64,000 bases of DNA from Paenibacillus sp. 37 (lineage in GTDB: Bacteria; Bacillota; Bacilli; Paenibacillales; Paenibacillaceae), in the NCBI RefSeq assembly GCF_008386395.1, contig NZ_CP043761.1:4092001-4156000 (forward strand), written 5' to 3'. Within the stretch, counting starts at the first letter, position 1. Each line of letters opens with the position of its first letter. A program made the translations under genes and the position numbers. Below, piece after piece: positions 27,023 through 35,955 of this stretch. The notes beneath the pieces were generated by a model that saw only the letters and a program-made list of their open reading frames with translations, did no database searches and was not told the origin of the DNA.

Positions 27023-27102
27023 TACAGTAACAATCGTTTCATCTGCTCTACTTTGCGTTAATGATGTACTACAATGCACAATATTTTGGGAGGGAAACGA
27101 TT

Positions 27103-28329
27103 ATGTTTAATAAAGATTGCATCGCTATGCTGTTGGCGGGAGGAGAAGGGAAGCGATTAGCCCCTTTAACCTCAAGTATCGCAAAACCCGCTGTACCGTT
27201 TGGCGGGCACTACCGGATCATCGATTTTCCTCTCAGTAACTGCGTAAACTCAGGGATCGATACTGTAGGAGTATTGACGCAGTACCAGGCGGAATCTTTA
27301 CACGATCATATCGGTGGAGGAGAACCATGGGGACACGGTAACTCAAGTGAGGCAGGAATCTCCTTGCTTCCATCTTATCATACAGGAAATGACGAATACT
27401 TGGGAACGGCGGATGCTATTTATAAAAATATCGACTATATTGATCAACAAAACCCCGAAAATGTTCTAATTTTGTCGGGTGACCATATTTATCATATGAA
27501 TTATCGTGATATGTTGGAGGCTCATCAAGCCAATAATGCCGCAGCAACGATTTCAGTTATGGAAGTTCCATGGGATGAAGCACATCGCTTTGGGATCATG
27601 GCTGCCGATGCTGATTTGCGTGTAACCGAGTTTGCCGAGAAACCGGCTGAACCAAAAAGTAATCTGGCTTCAATGGGCATTTACATGTTCAAATGGGATT
27701 ATCTGAAACGCCATCTCATGGAAGATGCCGCTAACCCTGAATCCAGCCATGACTTCGGTAAAGATGTCATTCCTCAAATGTTGAACGAAAATAATCCCCT
27801 CTTTGTCTATAACTTTAATGGTTATTGGAAAGACGTAGGTACGGTTAAGAGCCTATGGGATGCACATATGGATCTGTTACACAACGAGGAAGACTGGAGT
27901 CTGCAAAAAGAAAACTGGCCGATGTTTACTCGCGACTGGCGCTCCAAACCAAGTGCTTACAAAGCAAGACATACAAAGATCGAACATGTTACTTCCATGA
28001 TTCACGACTCTTGTGCAATCGAAGGTCGTTCAGAACGTTCCGTTATCTTCTGCGGCGCAGAAGTGGGTAAAAGCTCTGAGGTTAAAGACAGTGTTGTTAT
28101 GCCTAACGCACGCATAGGCCGTGGGGTTCACATCGAACGTGCCATCATCGGTGAAGGTGCAATAATCAAGGACGGTGCAATCGTTAAAGGTACGGCGGAT
28201 GAAATTGTAGTCGTTGGACCTAACGAGATCATCTCTGCCAAACCTGCAGTCCGTACACAACCTGTTCGTATGTTGAAAGAAGTATATGAAAAAAGTGGAC
28301 GCCTGCGCACTGGTGAACTTTCTTCATAA
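27103..28329 (+). CDS. glgC: Glucose-1-phosphate adenylyltransferase
   Basis: A 408-residue ADP-glucose pyrophosphorylase, the first committed step of glycogen synthesis. The nucleotide-binding [11 protein letters not shown] motif is near residue 10, followed by KPAVPFGG and the [12 protein letters not shown] segment. [11 protein letters not shown] and the C-terminal hexapeptide (beta-helix) region complete the family pattern. GGGAGG supports the ATG at 27103; an upstream ATG 14 codons earlier lacks a site. It is divergent from glgBA, with a palindrome between them. No glgD partner is adjacent, so it may act alone. Confidence 0.94.
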   Translation: MFNKDCIAMLLAGGEGKRLAPLTSSIAKPAVPFGGHYRIIDFPLSNCVNSGIDTVGVLTQYQAESLHDHIGGGEPWGHGNSSEAGISLLPSYHTGNDEYLGTADAIYKNIDYIDQQNPENVLILSGDHIYHMNYRDMLEAHQANNAAATISVMEVPWDEAHRFGIMAADADLRVTEFAEKPAEPKSNLASMGIYMFKWDYLKRHLMEDAANPESSHDFGKDVIPQMLNENNPLFVYNFNGYWKDVGTVKSLWDAHMDLLHNEEDWSLQKENWPMFTRDWRSKPSAYKARHTKIEHVTSMIHDSCAIEGRSERSVIFCGAEVGKSSEVKDSVVMPNARIGRGVHIERAIIGEGAIIKDGAIVKGTADEIVVVGPNEIISAKPAVRTQPVRMLKEVYEKSGRLRTGELSS

Positions 28330-28350
28330 TGAAGTAAACATAATATGTAA

Positions 28351-28380
28351 AAGGCGAGCCTCAGATGGCTCGCCTTTTTT
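28351..28380 (+). terminator. Terminator of glgC
   Basis: AAGGCGAGCC pairs with GGCTCGCCTT with a 7-nt loop and is followed by a T run. Confidence 0.9.
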
Positions 28381-28449
28381 TGTGTTATGGATGTTATAAA
28401 GTGTACATGTTCGATCATCAGGTAGAAAAATCGCTTATCTTTTAAAACC

Positions 28450-29949
28450 TTAAGACTTTTCTAGATCCGATTTTGTATCGCTTGCTGTTCGCTCATCTGT
28501 GACTTCAGCATCACCAGACGCGGTTACAGGTTCTTCTGGACCCATCTCCTCAGCCACAGCCGGTAATGTAACCGTCACGGTTGTACCAGATCCAAGTTCA
28601 CTCTGCATCGTGATGGTTCCCTCATGCAGTTCTACCAGTTCCTGCGTAATCGCAAGCCCCAGTCCCGTTCCCCCATTCTGATGATTCACCTGGAAGAAGC
28701 GGTCCCGCACTTTAATTAAGTGTTCCTCACTGATGCCGATACCGGTGTCCTGAACAGCTGCAATGATCTGACCATTCTCCTCTTTGACCGACAAGAAGAT
28801 CCAGGAATTCTCATGTGAAAATTTGATCGCATTATCCACAACGTTTAAAAAGACTTGTTTCAGTCTGTTGCCGTCTCCATGGACATTATAAGCACGAGTC
28901 TCGTCCGTTTCCAACTTGAGATGGACCTGTTTTTGTTCCGCTTTGGCCCAGACATTCAACATCGTTTCCTGTACAATTTCACGAATGTTGACGGTTCCTT
29001 TGACCAGCTTCATCTGATTCTGCTGCAATTTGGAGAAATCCAGCATCTCTTCAACAAGTCCAATCAGTCGTTCGGTTTCCTTGGAGATAATACTCATACC
29101 GATACGGGTTTCTTCCGGATCATAACCGCCTGAATCCAGTGTCTCGCTCCAGCCTTTGATACTGGTCAAAGGTGTTCTTAATTCATGTGAGATGGAAGAG
29201 ATAAAATCATCCTTGATCTGATTACTCCGCACAATCTCATGTGCCATGAAGTTAAGTGTTGATGCCAATTCGCCCAGTTCGTGCTTATAATTCCCTTTAA
29301 CCCTGACATCCAGCCGTCCTCTGGCCATTTGGGCAGATACTGCGGTGATGTTGTTGATTGGACGTACAATGGAATTTGCCATACCAATGCTGATGATCAA
29401 CACTATAGCAAGCACGCCAACACCGACCGCAGCGGCAAGTAGCCCCATATTCAACAGCTTTGAATTCACATCTTCGAGTGATGTCAGATATCGAATAACA
29501 TAAGTATTTTCGCCGCCCAGATCAAACTTGTGTGAAACGGCCATGACGGATTCTCCAGTACCTGGTTGTCTTCCAATCCAGCGTCCCATATCCCCATTCA
29601 GAGCCTGCATAATATCACTGGTTTGCAACACAGCACGGTCAGATTCAAAAGCAGTCGAACTCGCCAATACGCGCCCGTTCAGATCCAAAATTTCCAATTC
29701 AGTATTGGACAATGCCAAGTTCACAAGGAGTCTGGACAGATTATTGCCATCCTCCGTAGTATTCTCACGAGCGATCGGCTCGAAAAAGTCCTTTGAATTA
29801 GAAATGTGGGTACTAATCGTATTGTAGATACTCTCATAATAATACCTTTGAACTGCCAACATAAATACGAATTCGACCAACAGCAGAGCGAGAAAAACTA
29901 CAAAGAAATAATGTAGTACGATCTGCCGTGTAATGCCTTTTTTAATCAT
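28450..29949 (-). CDS. Sensor histidine kinase
   Basis: A 499-residue membrane histidine kinase. Two membrane segments (about residues 10-32 and 170-195) flank an extracytoplasmic sensor domain of about 140 residues. A HAMP domain (IVRPINNITAVSAQMARGRLD) is followed by HisKA with the phospho-His in SISHELRTPLTSIKGW and HATPase_c with NVVDNAIKFS, DTGIGIS and GTGLGLAI. The start is the ATG at 29949, which overlaps the regulator's stop codon by 4 bp. The C-terminus is an acidic Glu/Asp/Thr tail. It is the last gene of an operon with an ATPase, an FG-GAP lipoprotein and the response regulator. The signal is unknown. Confidence 0.9.
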   Translation of the reverse strand: MIKKGITRQIVLHYFFVVFLALLLVEFVFMLAVQRYYYESIYNTISTHISNSKDFFEPIARENTTEDGNNLSRLLVNLALSNTELEILDLNGRVLASSTAFESDRAVLQTSDIMQALNGDMGRWIGRQPGTGESVMAVSHKFDLGGENTYVIRYLTSLEDVNSKLLNMGLLAAAVGVGVLAIVLIISIGMANSIVRPINNITAVSAQMARGRLDVRVKGNYKHELGELASTLNFMAHEIVRSNQIKDDFISSISHELRTPLTSIKGWSETLDSGGYDPEETRIGMSIISKETERLIGLVEEMLDFSKLQQNQMKLVKGTVNIREIVQETMLNVWAKAEQKQVHLKLETDETRAYNVHGDGNRLKQVFLNVVDNAIKFSHENSWIFLSVKEENGQIIAAVQDTGIGISEEHLIKVRDRFFQVNHQNGGTGLGLAITQELVELHEGTITMQSELGSGTTVTVTLPAVAEEMGPEEPVTASGDAEVTDERTASDTKSDLEKS

Positions 29950-30644
29950 TGCTCCCGGCCCTTCCATTTGTACCCGTGACCCCATACTGTCTGCAGGTAT
30001 TCGGGCTCGGAAGGATTGTTCTCAATTTTTTGGCGCAGACGACGAATGTTGACATCCACAATTTTTGGATCACCCATGTACTCTTTTCCCCATACATGAT
30101 CTAACAATACATCGCGGCTGAGCGGTGTATTTTCTTTTTCCAGGAAAAATTGAATCAAGGAAAACTCCGTTGGAGTCAGCTCAATGGCTTCATTCTGTTT
30201 CTTGAATTGCTTCGAGATAAGGTCCAGTGAAAATGGTCCGGACTGGAACGTAACCTTCGCCGCAGTTTCCCGATGCACGTTCACACGACGCAACAATGAC
30301 TGAATACGTGCAATCAACTCTGTTGGGCTGAAAGGCTTGCTGACGTGATCATCTGCACCAACGGAGAGTGCGTACACTTTATCCTGTTCCTGAACTTTCG
30401 CGGTCAGAAAGATGATGCCCAAACGTTCATTGGTTTCACGGATCCGTCGACACACCTCGAATCCATCAATACCTGGTACCATGACATCCAGCAGAGCCAG
30501 ATCAATATCCGGTACTGTCTGCAGTATGCGAAGCGCTTCATGACCGTCACCCGCTTCAAGCACTTCGAATCCGTTTCTCTTTAAATTAATCACTATAAAA
30601 CTGCGGATGGATTCTTCATCCTCAAGAATAAGTACTTTACTCAT
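29946..30644 (-). CDS. OmpR/PhoB-family response regulator
   Basis: A 232-residue regulator with a complete receiver: the acidic pair EDEE near residues 8-11, the phospho-Asp in LALLDVMVPG near residue 54 and the conserved Lys in VSKPFSP. The winged-helix effector follows, with LTPTEFSLIQFFL and the DPKIVDVNIRRLRQKIE recognition-helix segment. It should bind DNA when phosphorylated by the overlapping histidine kinase. It overlaps the end of the FG-GAP lipoprotein gene by 8 bp, so all are translationally coupled. Confidence 0.92.
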   Translation of the reverse strand: MSKVLILEDEESIRSFIVINLKRNGFEVLEAGDGHEALRILQTVPDIDLALLDVMVPGIDGFEVCRRIRETNERLGIIFLTAKVQEQDKVYALSVGADDHVSKPFSPTELIARIQSLLRRVNVHRETAAKVTFQSGPFSLDLISKQFKKQNEAIELTPTEFSLIQFFLEKENTPLSRDVLLDHVWGKEYMGDPKIVDVNIRRLRQKIENNPSEPEYLQTVWGHGYKWKGREQ

Positions 30645-31974
30645 TAAGTTCTCCCTTTCTATTCAGCTGAGAAGTATTGCTCAGTGCATCTTTACCCGCC
30701 TCTGATTGTGCTACCCGTGAAGCAATAACCCGATCTTTGGTACGCGTAATTTCCTTCCAGCTTTTACCCTTCTCCTGTTCCCACTTGGAAAGGGTGAAAT
30801 ATTTGATCTCTGCTACGGTTTCGTCCGTATCAATCATTTTAAATCGAATATATTTTTCCTTTTCCGATTTGGTATCAATAGTGATCTTACCGTACCACTC
30901 TGGTTTGAGATTTAGATGAAATAAATCAGCATCATCCCGGAATTGGAATGAGACAAATTTCTTGCTGTCTTTGCCATCCCATTGATAATAGGTGTAAAAC
31001 CACAACCGAGAGTCAAATACGTAATGCTCCCAGCCTTTCGGAGTCTCTTTAAGTCCAAACTCAATAATACCATCATTATCAACATCACCGCTTAAAATTT
31101 TGTCATCTCTATACGTTTGATCCGGTGATTTGAAAGCATTGACTAACTTGTTATCTTTAACATACATAATTTGCGAGAAGGAACTCCGATCATCCAGCTC
31201 GGCATCCAGTACAATGCCCATCTGTCCTTTGGCGATCTCTCCGCCCAGAGCATTATAAACTTCTTTAACGGTATAATCGGTCTGTACCCGATCAACTTCC
31301 TTGAAGCTGCCATCTTCGTACTGATATAACGCAATCGTTGCAAAACCGCTGTTGTTCAGCGAAATGATAACAAAATCACTCTTACCATCTCCGCTCAAAT
31401 CCAGCGTGTTCCCCTGCGCATCATCAATGATATATTGATTATACGGAACTCCACCCAAGACCTGCTCCAGTGCCCCGCCCTTGTACGAATATGCAGTCAG
31501 GGCCTTCTGCTCCTGCAGACTTACACCAAGAATAATATCCGGATTTCCGTCATTCGTAATATCCAATACTTTAAAGGATTGCAGCTCATTTCCCGGCACA
31601 TCAAATGTAAGTTTTTTAACCCAAGTGCCTCCCTGCTCTTCCAAAATCATGCCATGGATTCGTACATTCTCATTTGGTGTCTCATAAAAAACAATCGCTT
31701 CCCGAGTTCCATCCCCGTTCAGGTCTTCCACCCGAATCATGCTGGTATTATTCATATCCTTGGGACGAATCAATGTACTCTCTGGCGGCAGTTTAACCTG
31801 AACCACGTTGTACAGTTTCTCCTTATCGGTGGACATCATTGGTTTTCTCATCAAACCCTTGGGGTCACTTATGACTGTGCATCCGCTCAGAACAGAACCA
31901 AGCATAATTGCCATAGTTCCTGCTGCAATGAAGCGTCCCCACCGTGAATTAAACAATCTCATCACTCTTTTCAA
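30637..31974 (-). CDS. FG-GAP/VCBS-like repeat lipoprotein
   Basis: A 445-residue predicted lipoprotein with a lipobox near residue 32 (SVLSGCTV). The body contains Asp/Gly/Asn-rich repeats of the FG-GAP/integrin-propeller type: VEDLNGDGTREAIVFY, LDITNDGNPDIILGV, LDLSGDGKSDFVIISL and SGDVDNDGIIEFGL, each with a calcium-binding-like D-x-[DN]-x-D/N pattern. It should sit on the outer face of the membrane as a beta-propeller. It is 4 bp downstream of an ABC-type ATPase and overlaps the response regulator. A sensory partner for the kinase is plausible by context. The repeats are assigned by eye. Confidence 0.75.
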   Translation of the reverse strand: MKRVMRLFNSRWGRFIAAGTMAIMLGSVLSGCTVISDPKGLMRKPMMSTDKEKLYNVVQVKLPPESTLIRPKDMNNTSMIRVEDLNGDGTREAIVFYETPNENVRIHGMILEEQGGTWVKKLTFDVPGNELQSFKVLDITNDGNPDIILGVSLQEQKALTAYSYKGGALEQVLGGVPYNQYIIDDAQGNTLDLSGDGKSDFVIISLNNSGFATIALYQYEDGSFKEVDRVQTDYTVKEVYNALGGEIAKGQMGIVLDAELDDRSSFSQIMYVKDNKLVNAFKSPDQTYRDDKILSGDVDNDGIIEFGLKETPKGWEHYVFDSRLWFYTYYQWDGKDSKKFVSFQFRDDADLFHLNLKPEWYGKITIDTKSEKEKYIRFKMIDTDETVAEIKYFTLSKWEQEKGKSWKEITRTKDRVIASRVAQSEAGKDALSNTSQLNRKGELNE

Positions 31975-31978
31975 TAGT

Positions 31979-32704
31979 TTAAATCTGGTTTTTTTCTTGC
32001 TGTGTCAGTCTTCGTCCACGAATATCAAAAGCGATTTTGCCGTCTGCCAGTCCCCAGATTCGCGTGGCATGTTTCTCAGCAAGTTCAATAGGCAATACTG
32101 CAATGACCGTTGCACGTTCTTCTTCACATAATTTGCGCAGCGTTTCCAGCACCGAATCTGCTGTATGAGGGTCAAGACCAATTACAGGTTCGTCGGCCAA
32201 AACCACTTTGGCACCATGAGCAAGTGCTCTTGCAATGGCAACACGCTGCTTCTCGCCACCACTGAGCTTCTCTGCGATTTGATGTGCTTTATCGAGTAAT
32301 CCCAATCCTTCGAGATAATCCATAGCACCCATATAATCATCGGAACGTACCATACCGGTTACCATTCTCCATACGGGAGTCTGACCCGATCGTCCGATTA
32401 ATACATTTTTAAGAGCCGTACGTCTCGGAAATAATTCTGGATTCTGTTCCAAGTATGCCCATTCCCGTTTGATTTTTCGTTTTCCAGACCAGCCTTCTTT
32501 CAAAATCTCAGCACCATCCACCGTAAACCGGCCGGAATCCCATTTTTCCATCATGGCCAAACATTTAAGTAACATGCTTTTACCACTACCGCTTGAGCCA
32601 ACTACAGCTATCATCTCACCCTGTTGCATATCAAATCGAATATCCCGTAGAACGGGAACGCGGTCCACGCCAACGGATTTACTCAAGTTCTCTACTCTGA
32701 TCAT
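31979..32704 (-). CDS. ABC transporter ATP-binding protein (PhnC-like) with altered switch loop
   Basis: A 241-residue ABC ATPase. Walker A is GSSGSGKSM (about residues 36-44), the Q-loop YLEQNPELFP, the signature LSGGEKQR and Walker B VVLADEPVIGLDPH. Where PhnC-like ATPases have the H-loop histidine (NLHQ-type), this protein has AVLPIELAEKH, so the switch His appears replaced by Pro or shifted. That predicts weak or no normal ATP turnover. No permease or binding protein is adjacent. It heads an operon with the FG-GAP lipoprotein, regulator and kinase. It could be an uncoupled ATPase or a regulatory subunit. Confidence 0.78.
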   Translation of the reverse strand: MIRVENLSKSVGVDRVPVLRDIRFDMQQGEMIAVVGSSGSGKSMLLKCLAMMEKWDSGRFTVDGAEILKEGWSGKRKIKREWAYLEQNPELFPRRTALKNVLIGRSGQTPVWRMVTGMVRSDDYMGAMDYLEGLGLLDKAHQIAEKLSGGEKQRVAIARALAHGAKVVLADEPVIGLDPHTADSVLETLRKLCEEERATVIAVLPIELAEKHATRIWGLADGKIAFDIRGRRLTQQEKNQI

Positions 32705-32787
32705 CGCGATGTCTCCTCTTGTCCATGTTTTTCCCTACCACTAGTGTACTCGGAAATGGACATCAATTTCCATGCGAACACCAGCTT

Positions 32788-33978
32788 CTATTTTAACACA
32801 GATTCGAACTCAGGTTTACGACGAAATAATAAACCTGCCACGCCGAAAAGAAGGTACATGATTCCCAGCAATGTGAACATGCTTCCTGGTGAAATCCAGT
32901 TGATCATCTGACCGCCCAGATTCGGTCCAATAATACTTCCAATCGTGAAATGAAAGGAAGCCACAACGTTGGCTGCAGGCAGCAACACTTTAGGCAAAAT
33001 GTCTGCGGCATAAGCCAGGCCCAGTGAGAAAAAGGAACCGACCAGGCCACCTGCGATTGTTAACAATACAAGCGTCCACCAGAAATGCGTACCTGCGACT
33101 GGAACCAGCATGAAGATGATTCCTCCGCTGATGCCCGCAAACATTAATACCTTCTTTCGCCCATATCGGTCACTCAACATACCCAAAGGCAATTGAAGGA
33201 ACAAACCTCCAATCCCGATAAAGGGAAGCAACGACGAAATCTGATCAGTGTCGAACCCAATACGCAGGCCATACACGGGGAAGTTACTATTCATGCCAGC
33301 CTCCATATATCCGTATAAGAGTGCTGGTAAAAGTGCATACCAGGCCCATGCCAGACTTCGACGGAAGCGACGTTCCGGCAGTTGGCCATGCTCTGCTTTT
33401 TCCGGTTTCGTATTCGGAAGCTTCATTAATACCAGTATAAGTACTGCTGCGATACATATGAACAAGACCCAGAAAGGGACAGCATCACCAAAGCCAAGCA
33501 GCTTAATTCCCAGTGGACCAATACTGAATCCAAGACCGTAGGACATGCCATATAGTGATATGTAGCGTCCACGCTTTTCAGGAGCGGTAACAAGTAGCAC
33601 CCAGAGCTGAGCCGCATAATGAAGTGCGCTGTCTCCTATTCCAACGATCAGACGCAATATGAACCATATTTTAATATCTGGAAAATACGGAAATAGTATT
33701 AATGGGACCATGACTAATATCAGGCCACCTACAATCAGCTTTTTGAACCCTAATGCTCCCAATAACCGTTCCGCAACGAGAGTCATGGCAAAAGACCCAA
33801 TGTACAACGCGGCGGCGTTTAATCCGTTTAAACCTGGCGAAACCCCTTTTTGCTCCAAAAAAATCGAAAGCACAGGCAGCAAAAGCCCCTGACTTATTCC
33901 CGCCACCACAATAACCGTAATCAAAATGAGATAGTTGGCTGTCGAGTGTGATAGTTTGGGACGAGTAATCGATGACAC
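32788..33978 (-). CDS. MFS transporter
   Basis: A 396-residue membrane protein with about 12 membrane segments. The loop 2-3 motif is degenerate, but LSDRYGRKKVLMFAG (between segments 8 and 9) is a clear major-facilitator motif. The real start is a GTG at 33978, nine bases after AGGAGG; a longer open frame to 34068 has no site and lacks hydrophobic character. Drug/proton antiport or sugar efflux are both possible. It is divergent from an ArsR-like regulator, which probably controls it. Confidence 0.85.
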   Translation of the reverse strand: MSSITRPKLSHSTANYLILITVIVVAGISQGLLLPVLSIFLEQKGVSPGLNGLNAAALYIGSFAMTLVAERLLGALGFKKLIVGGLILVMVPLILFPYFPDIKIWFILRLIVGIGDSALHYAAQLWVLLVTAPEKRGRYISLYGMSYGLGFSIGPLGIKLLGFGDAVPFWVLFICIAAVLILVLMKLPNTKPEKAEHGQLPERRFRRSLAWAWYALLPALLYGYMEAGMNSNFPVYGLRIGFDTDQISSLLPFIGIGGLFLQLPLGMLSDRYGRKKVLMFAGISGGIIFMLVPVAGTHFWWTLVLLTIAGGLVGSFFSLGLAYAADILPKVLLPAANVVASFHFTIGSIIGPNLGGQMINWISPGSMFTLLGIMYLLFGVAGLLFRRKPEFESVLK

Positions 33979-34185
33979 GAATTCATTCCTCCTGCGAGCA
34001 CACAAAGAAAAATCGCCATCGCTGACGACTTTTGTATGGTATACATATGGTTTTAAACTGCTATTCAAAGATCAGGGCTTTGCCCCGGACTTGAACATTA
34101 TAGTGGACAACGCCCTGCAAAACAAGCCATAATAGAGGTTAAGTCGCTGCGTACATTTAGATGTGACGGGAGGATTCTGCAACAT

Positions 34186-35106
34186 ATGGCTTATCATGTG
34201 AAAATTGATGTTTCACCGATATATGAAATGCTTAACAGCTTTCTGGTTTATGTCACGAAAAAATGGATTCAGCATCTGGATATTGGTCCTGAATGGATTC
34301 TGGAGGTGGAAGGCAAACTAAGTTCCAATGTACGAGCTGCTCTCGCACCTGCTGCCACTTGGCCTTTTGATGATTTTGATGTTTTGTTTGCATGGGCAGC
34401 CTATCAAAATGATACATCGGAGAATCGTGATTTCCTGGACATGCTTGCCGGAATGACAGCGGAAGACCTGTTTGCACGCGTGTCTCCTCTTCTGCCGGCT
34501 CTTACAATAGAAGAATCTACGCGCATTCGGAACAGTTATGTCCCATTATTGCGACTATGGGATGAAAACTACTGTCAGAATATGAGCGAAGATCAGCGTG
34601 TGTGGCTTGAAGAAGATGCCGAAGAAAAACGCATTTTGCTTGATAAAATGGGACCTGAACTTCTTATTGAATATGCTACAGCGGGCGTTCTTGTTGAACC
34701 GATGCCTGGACTGAACGAAGTCATCCTGTTTCCAACGGTGCACAATCGCCCTATTAATATGTACTGTTTCTATGAGGGTATGATGATCATGCAGTATCCC
34801 GTAGATGCACCAGAAGAGAATGAAGACCAGCCCCCAACATGTCTTTTACGTTTTACCCATGCACTAGCTGATCCCGAAAGACTTCGCCTGCTTCGTTACG
34901 TATCGGATGAACCCAAATCCCTCGCTGAGATGTGTGAAGAACTGGGTAAAGACGAAGACACGGTTAAAGACCAGGTGATGGCGCTTCGCATCGCAGGTCT
35001 GCTACGGACCCATCTGCTCGGAAGTAACCGTAAAGAGAAATACAGTATTCGGCCGGATGGCGTATCTGAGTTGAATATGTTCCTGGAATCCTATATTCGC
35101 ATTTAA
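34186..35106 (+). CDS. ArsR-like winged-helix regulator with large N-terminal domain
   Basis: A 306-residue protein. The last 90 residues form an ArsR-type winged helix (HALADPERLRLLRYVSDEPKSL, then MCEELGKDEDTVKDQVMALRIAGLL). The N-terminal 200 residues (start AYHVKIDVSPIYEMLNSF) have no recognisable enzymatic motif but are typical of a class of ArsR-family proteins with a ligand-sensing domain. GGGAGG precedes the ATG. It is divergent from the MFS transporter, the usual arrangement of a repressor and the efflux pump it controls. The ligand is unknown. Confidence 0.7.
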   Translation: MAYHVKIDVSPIYEMLNSFLVYVTKKWIQHLDIGPEWILEVEGKLSSNVRAALAPAATWPFDDFDVLFAWAAYQNDTSENRDFLDMLAGMTAEDLFARVSPLLPALTIEESTRIRNSYVPLLRLWDENYCQNMSEDQRVWLEEDAEEKRILLDKMGPELLIEYATAGVLVEPMPGLNEVILFPTVHNRPINMYCFYEGMMIMQYPVDAPEENEDQPPTCLLRFTHALADPERLRLLRYVSDEPKSLAEMCEELGKDEDTVKDQVMALRIAGLLRTHLLGSNRKEKYSIRPDGVSELNMFLESYIRI

Positions 35107-35155
35107 TTTAGTTGAACCATTGTGGATTTACTGGCTACAAGGAGTGAGTTAGATC

Positions 35156-35920
35156 ATGAAAATAATGAAACAACATATTTTGTTTGACCTTGATGATACA
35201 CTCGTATATTGCAACAAGTACTTCAACCTGATTTTGGGAGAATTCTTTGAGAATATGCAAGAGTGGTTTGATGGACATTCTCTGACAACACAAGAGATTC
35301 GGGAAAAACAGCTGGAGATCGATGTAACCGGAGTGAACAAGCTTGGTTTTGCGAGTCATCATTTCCCGCAATCCCTGATTGATACCTATCGTTATTTCTC
35401 CAGCAAGTTCGCCAGATTAACCTCTCCCAGAGAAGAGTCTTATCTGAGTAAATTGGGTATGAGTGTGTACGATCAGGAGGTTGAACCCTACCCTCATATG
35501 GTTGAAACGCTTGAGAACCTCAAAGGTGCCGGACATTCCCTCTACTTATATACGGGCGGCGAAACCGTGATCCAACAGCGCAAGATTGATCAGATGAAAC
35601 TCTCGGCTTATTTTGATGATCGGATCTATATCCGACAACACAAAAACGTTGAAGCACTGGAAGGCATTCTGTCTAACGGTCCGTTTGATCGTCGTGCAAC
35701 TTGGATGATCGGTAACTCACTGCGGACAGACATTATGCCTGCGGTAAAAGCCGGAATTCACAGCATTTATATCAAACAACCAAATGAATGGCAATACAAC
35801 ATCGTGGAACTTCAACCTAATCCGGAAACATCGATGTATACCATCACTGCACTGGAAGAGGTACCAAAAGTCATACACGAAAATATACAACAGCAGCAAC
35901 AAAAAAGGACCCTTGGATAA
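35156..35920 (+). CDS. HAD family hydrolase
   Basis: A 254-residue haloacid-dehalogenase-type phosphatase. Motif I is FDLDDTL at residues 10-16 (nucleophile and acid Asp), motif II the Thr of LYTGG, motif III a Lys near residue 141 and motif IV GNSLRTDI. A helical cap lies between motifs I and II. The substrate is unknown. The C-terminus is Gln-rich (IQQQQQKR) and the stop codon sits inside the terminator hairpin. It follows the ArsR-like gene by 50 bp on the same strand. Confidence 0.85.
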   Translation: MKIMKQHILFDLDDTLVYCNKYFNLILGEFFENMQEWFDGHSLTTQEIREKQLEIDVTGVNKLGFASHHFPQSLIDTYRYFSSKFARLTSPREESYLSKLGMSVYDQEVEPYPHMVETLENLKGAGHSLYLYTGGETVIQQRKIDQMKLSAYFDDRIYIRQHKNVEALEGILSNGPFDRRATWMIGNSLRTDIMPAVKAGIHSIYIKQPNEWQYNIVELQPNPETSMYTITALEEVPKVIHENIQQQQQKRTLG

Positions 35921-35932
35921 GGGTCCTTTTAC
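35903..35932. terminator. Terminator overlapping the end of the HAD gene
   Basis: AAAGGACCCTT and AAGGGTCCTTT form a stem with a short loop. The HAD stop codon (35918-35920) is inside it, and the A/T flanks let it work in both directions between the HAD and topB genes. Confidence 0.85.
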
Positions 35933-35955
35933 TGTATGTTAACTGTTAACTAACA

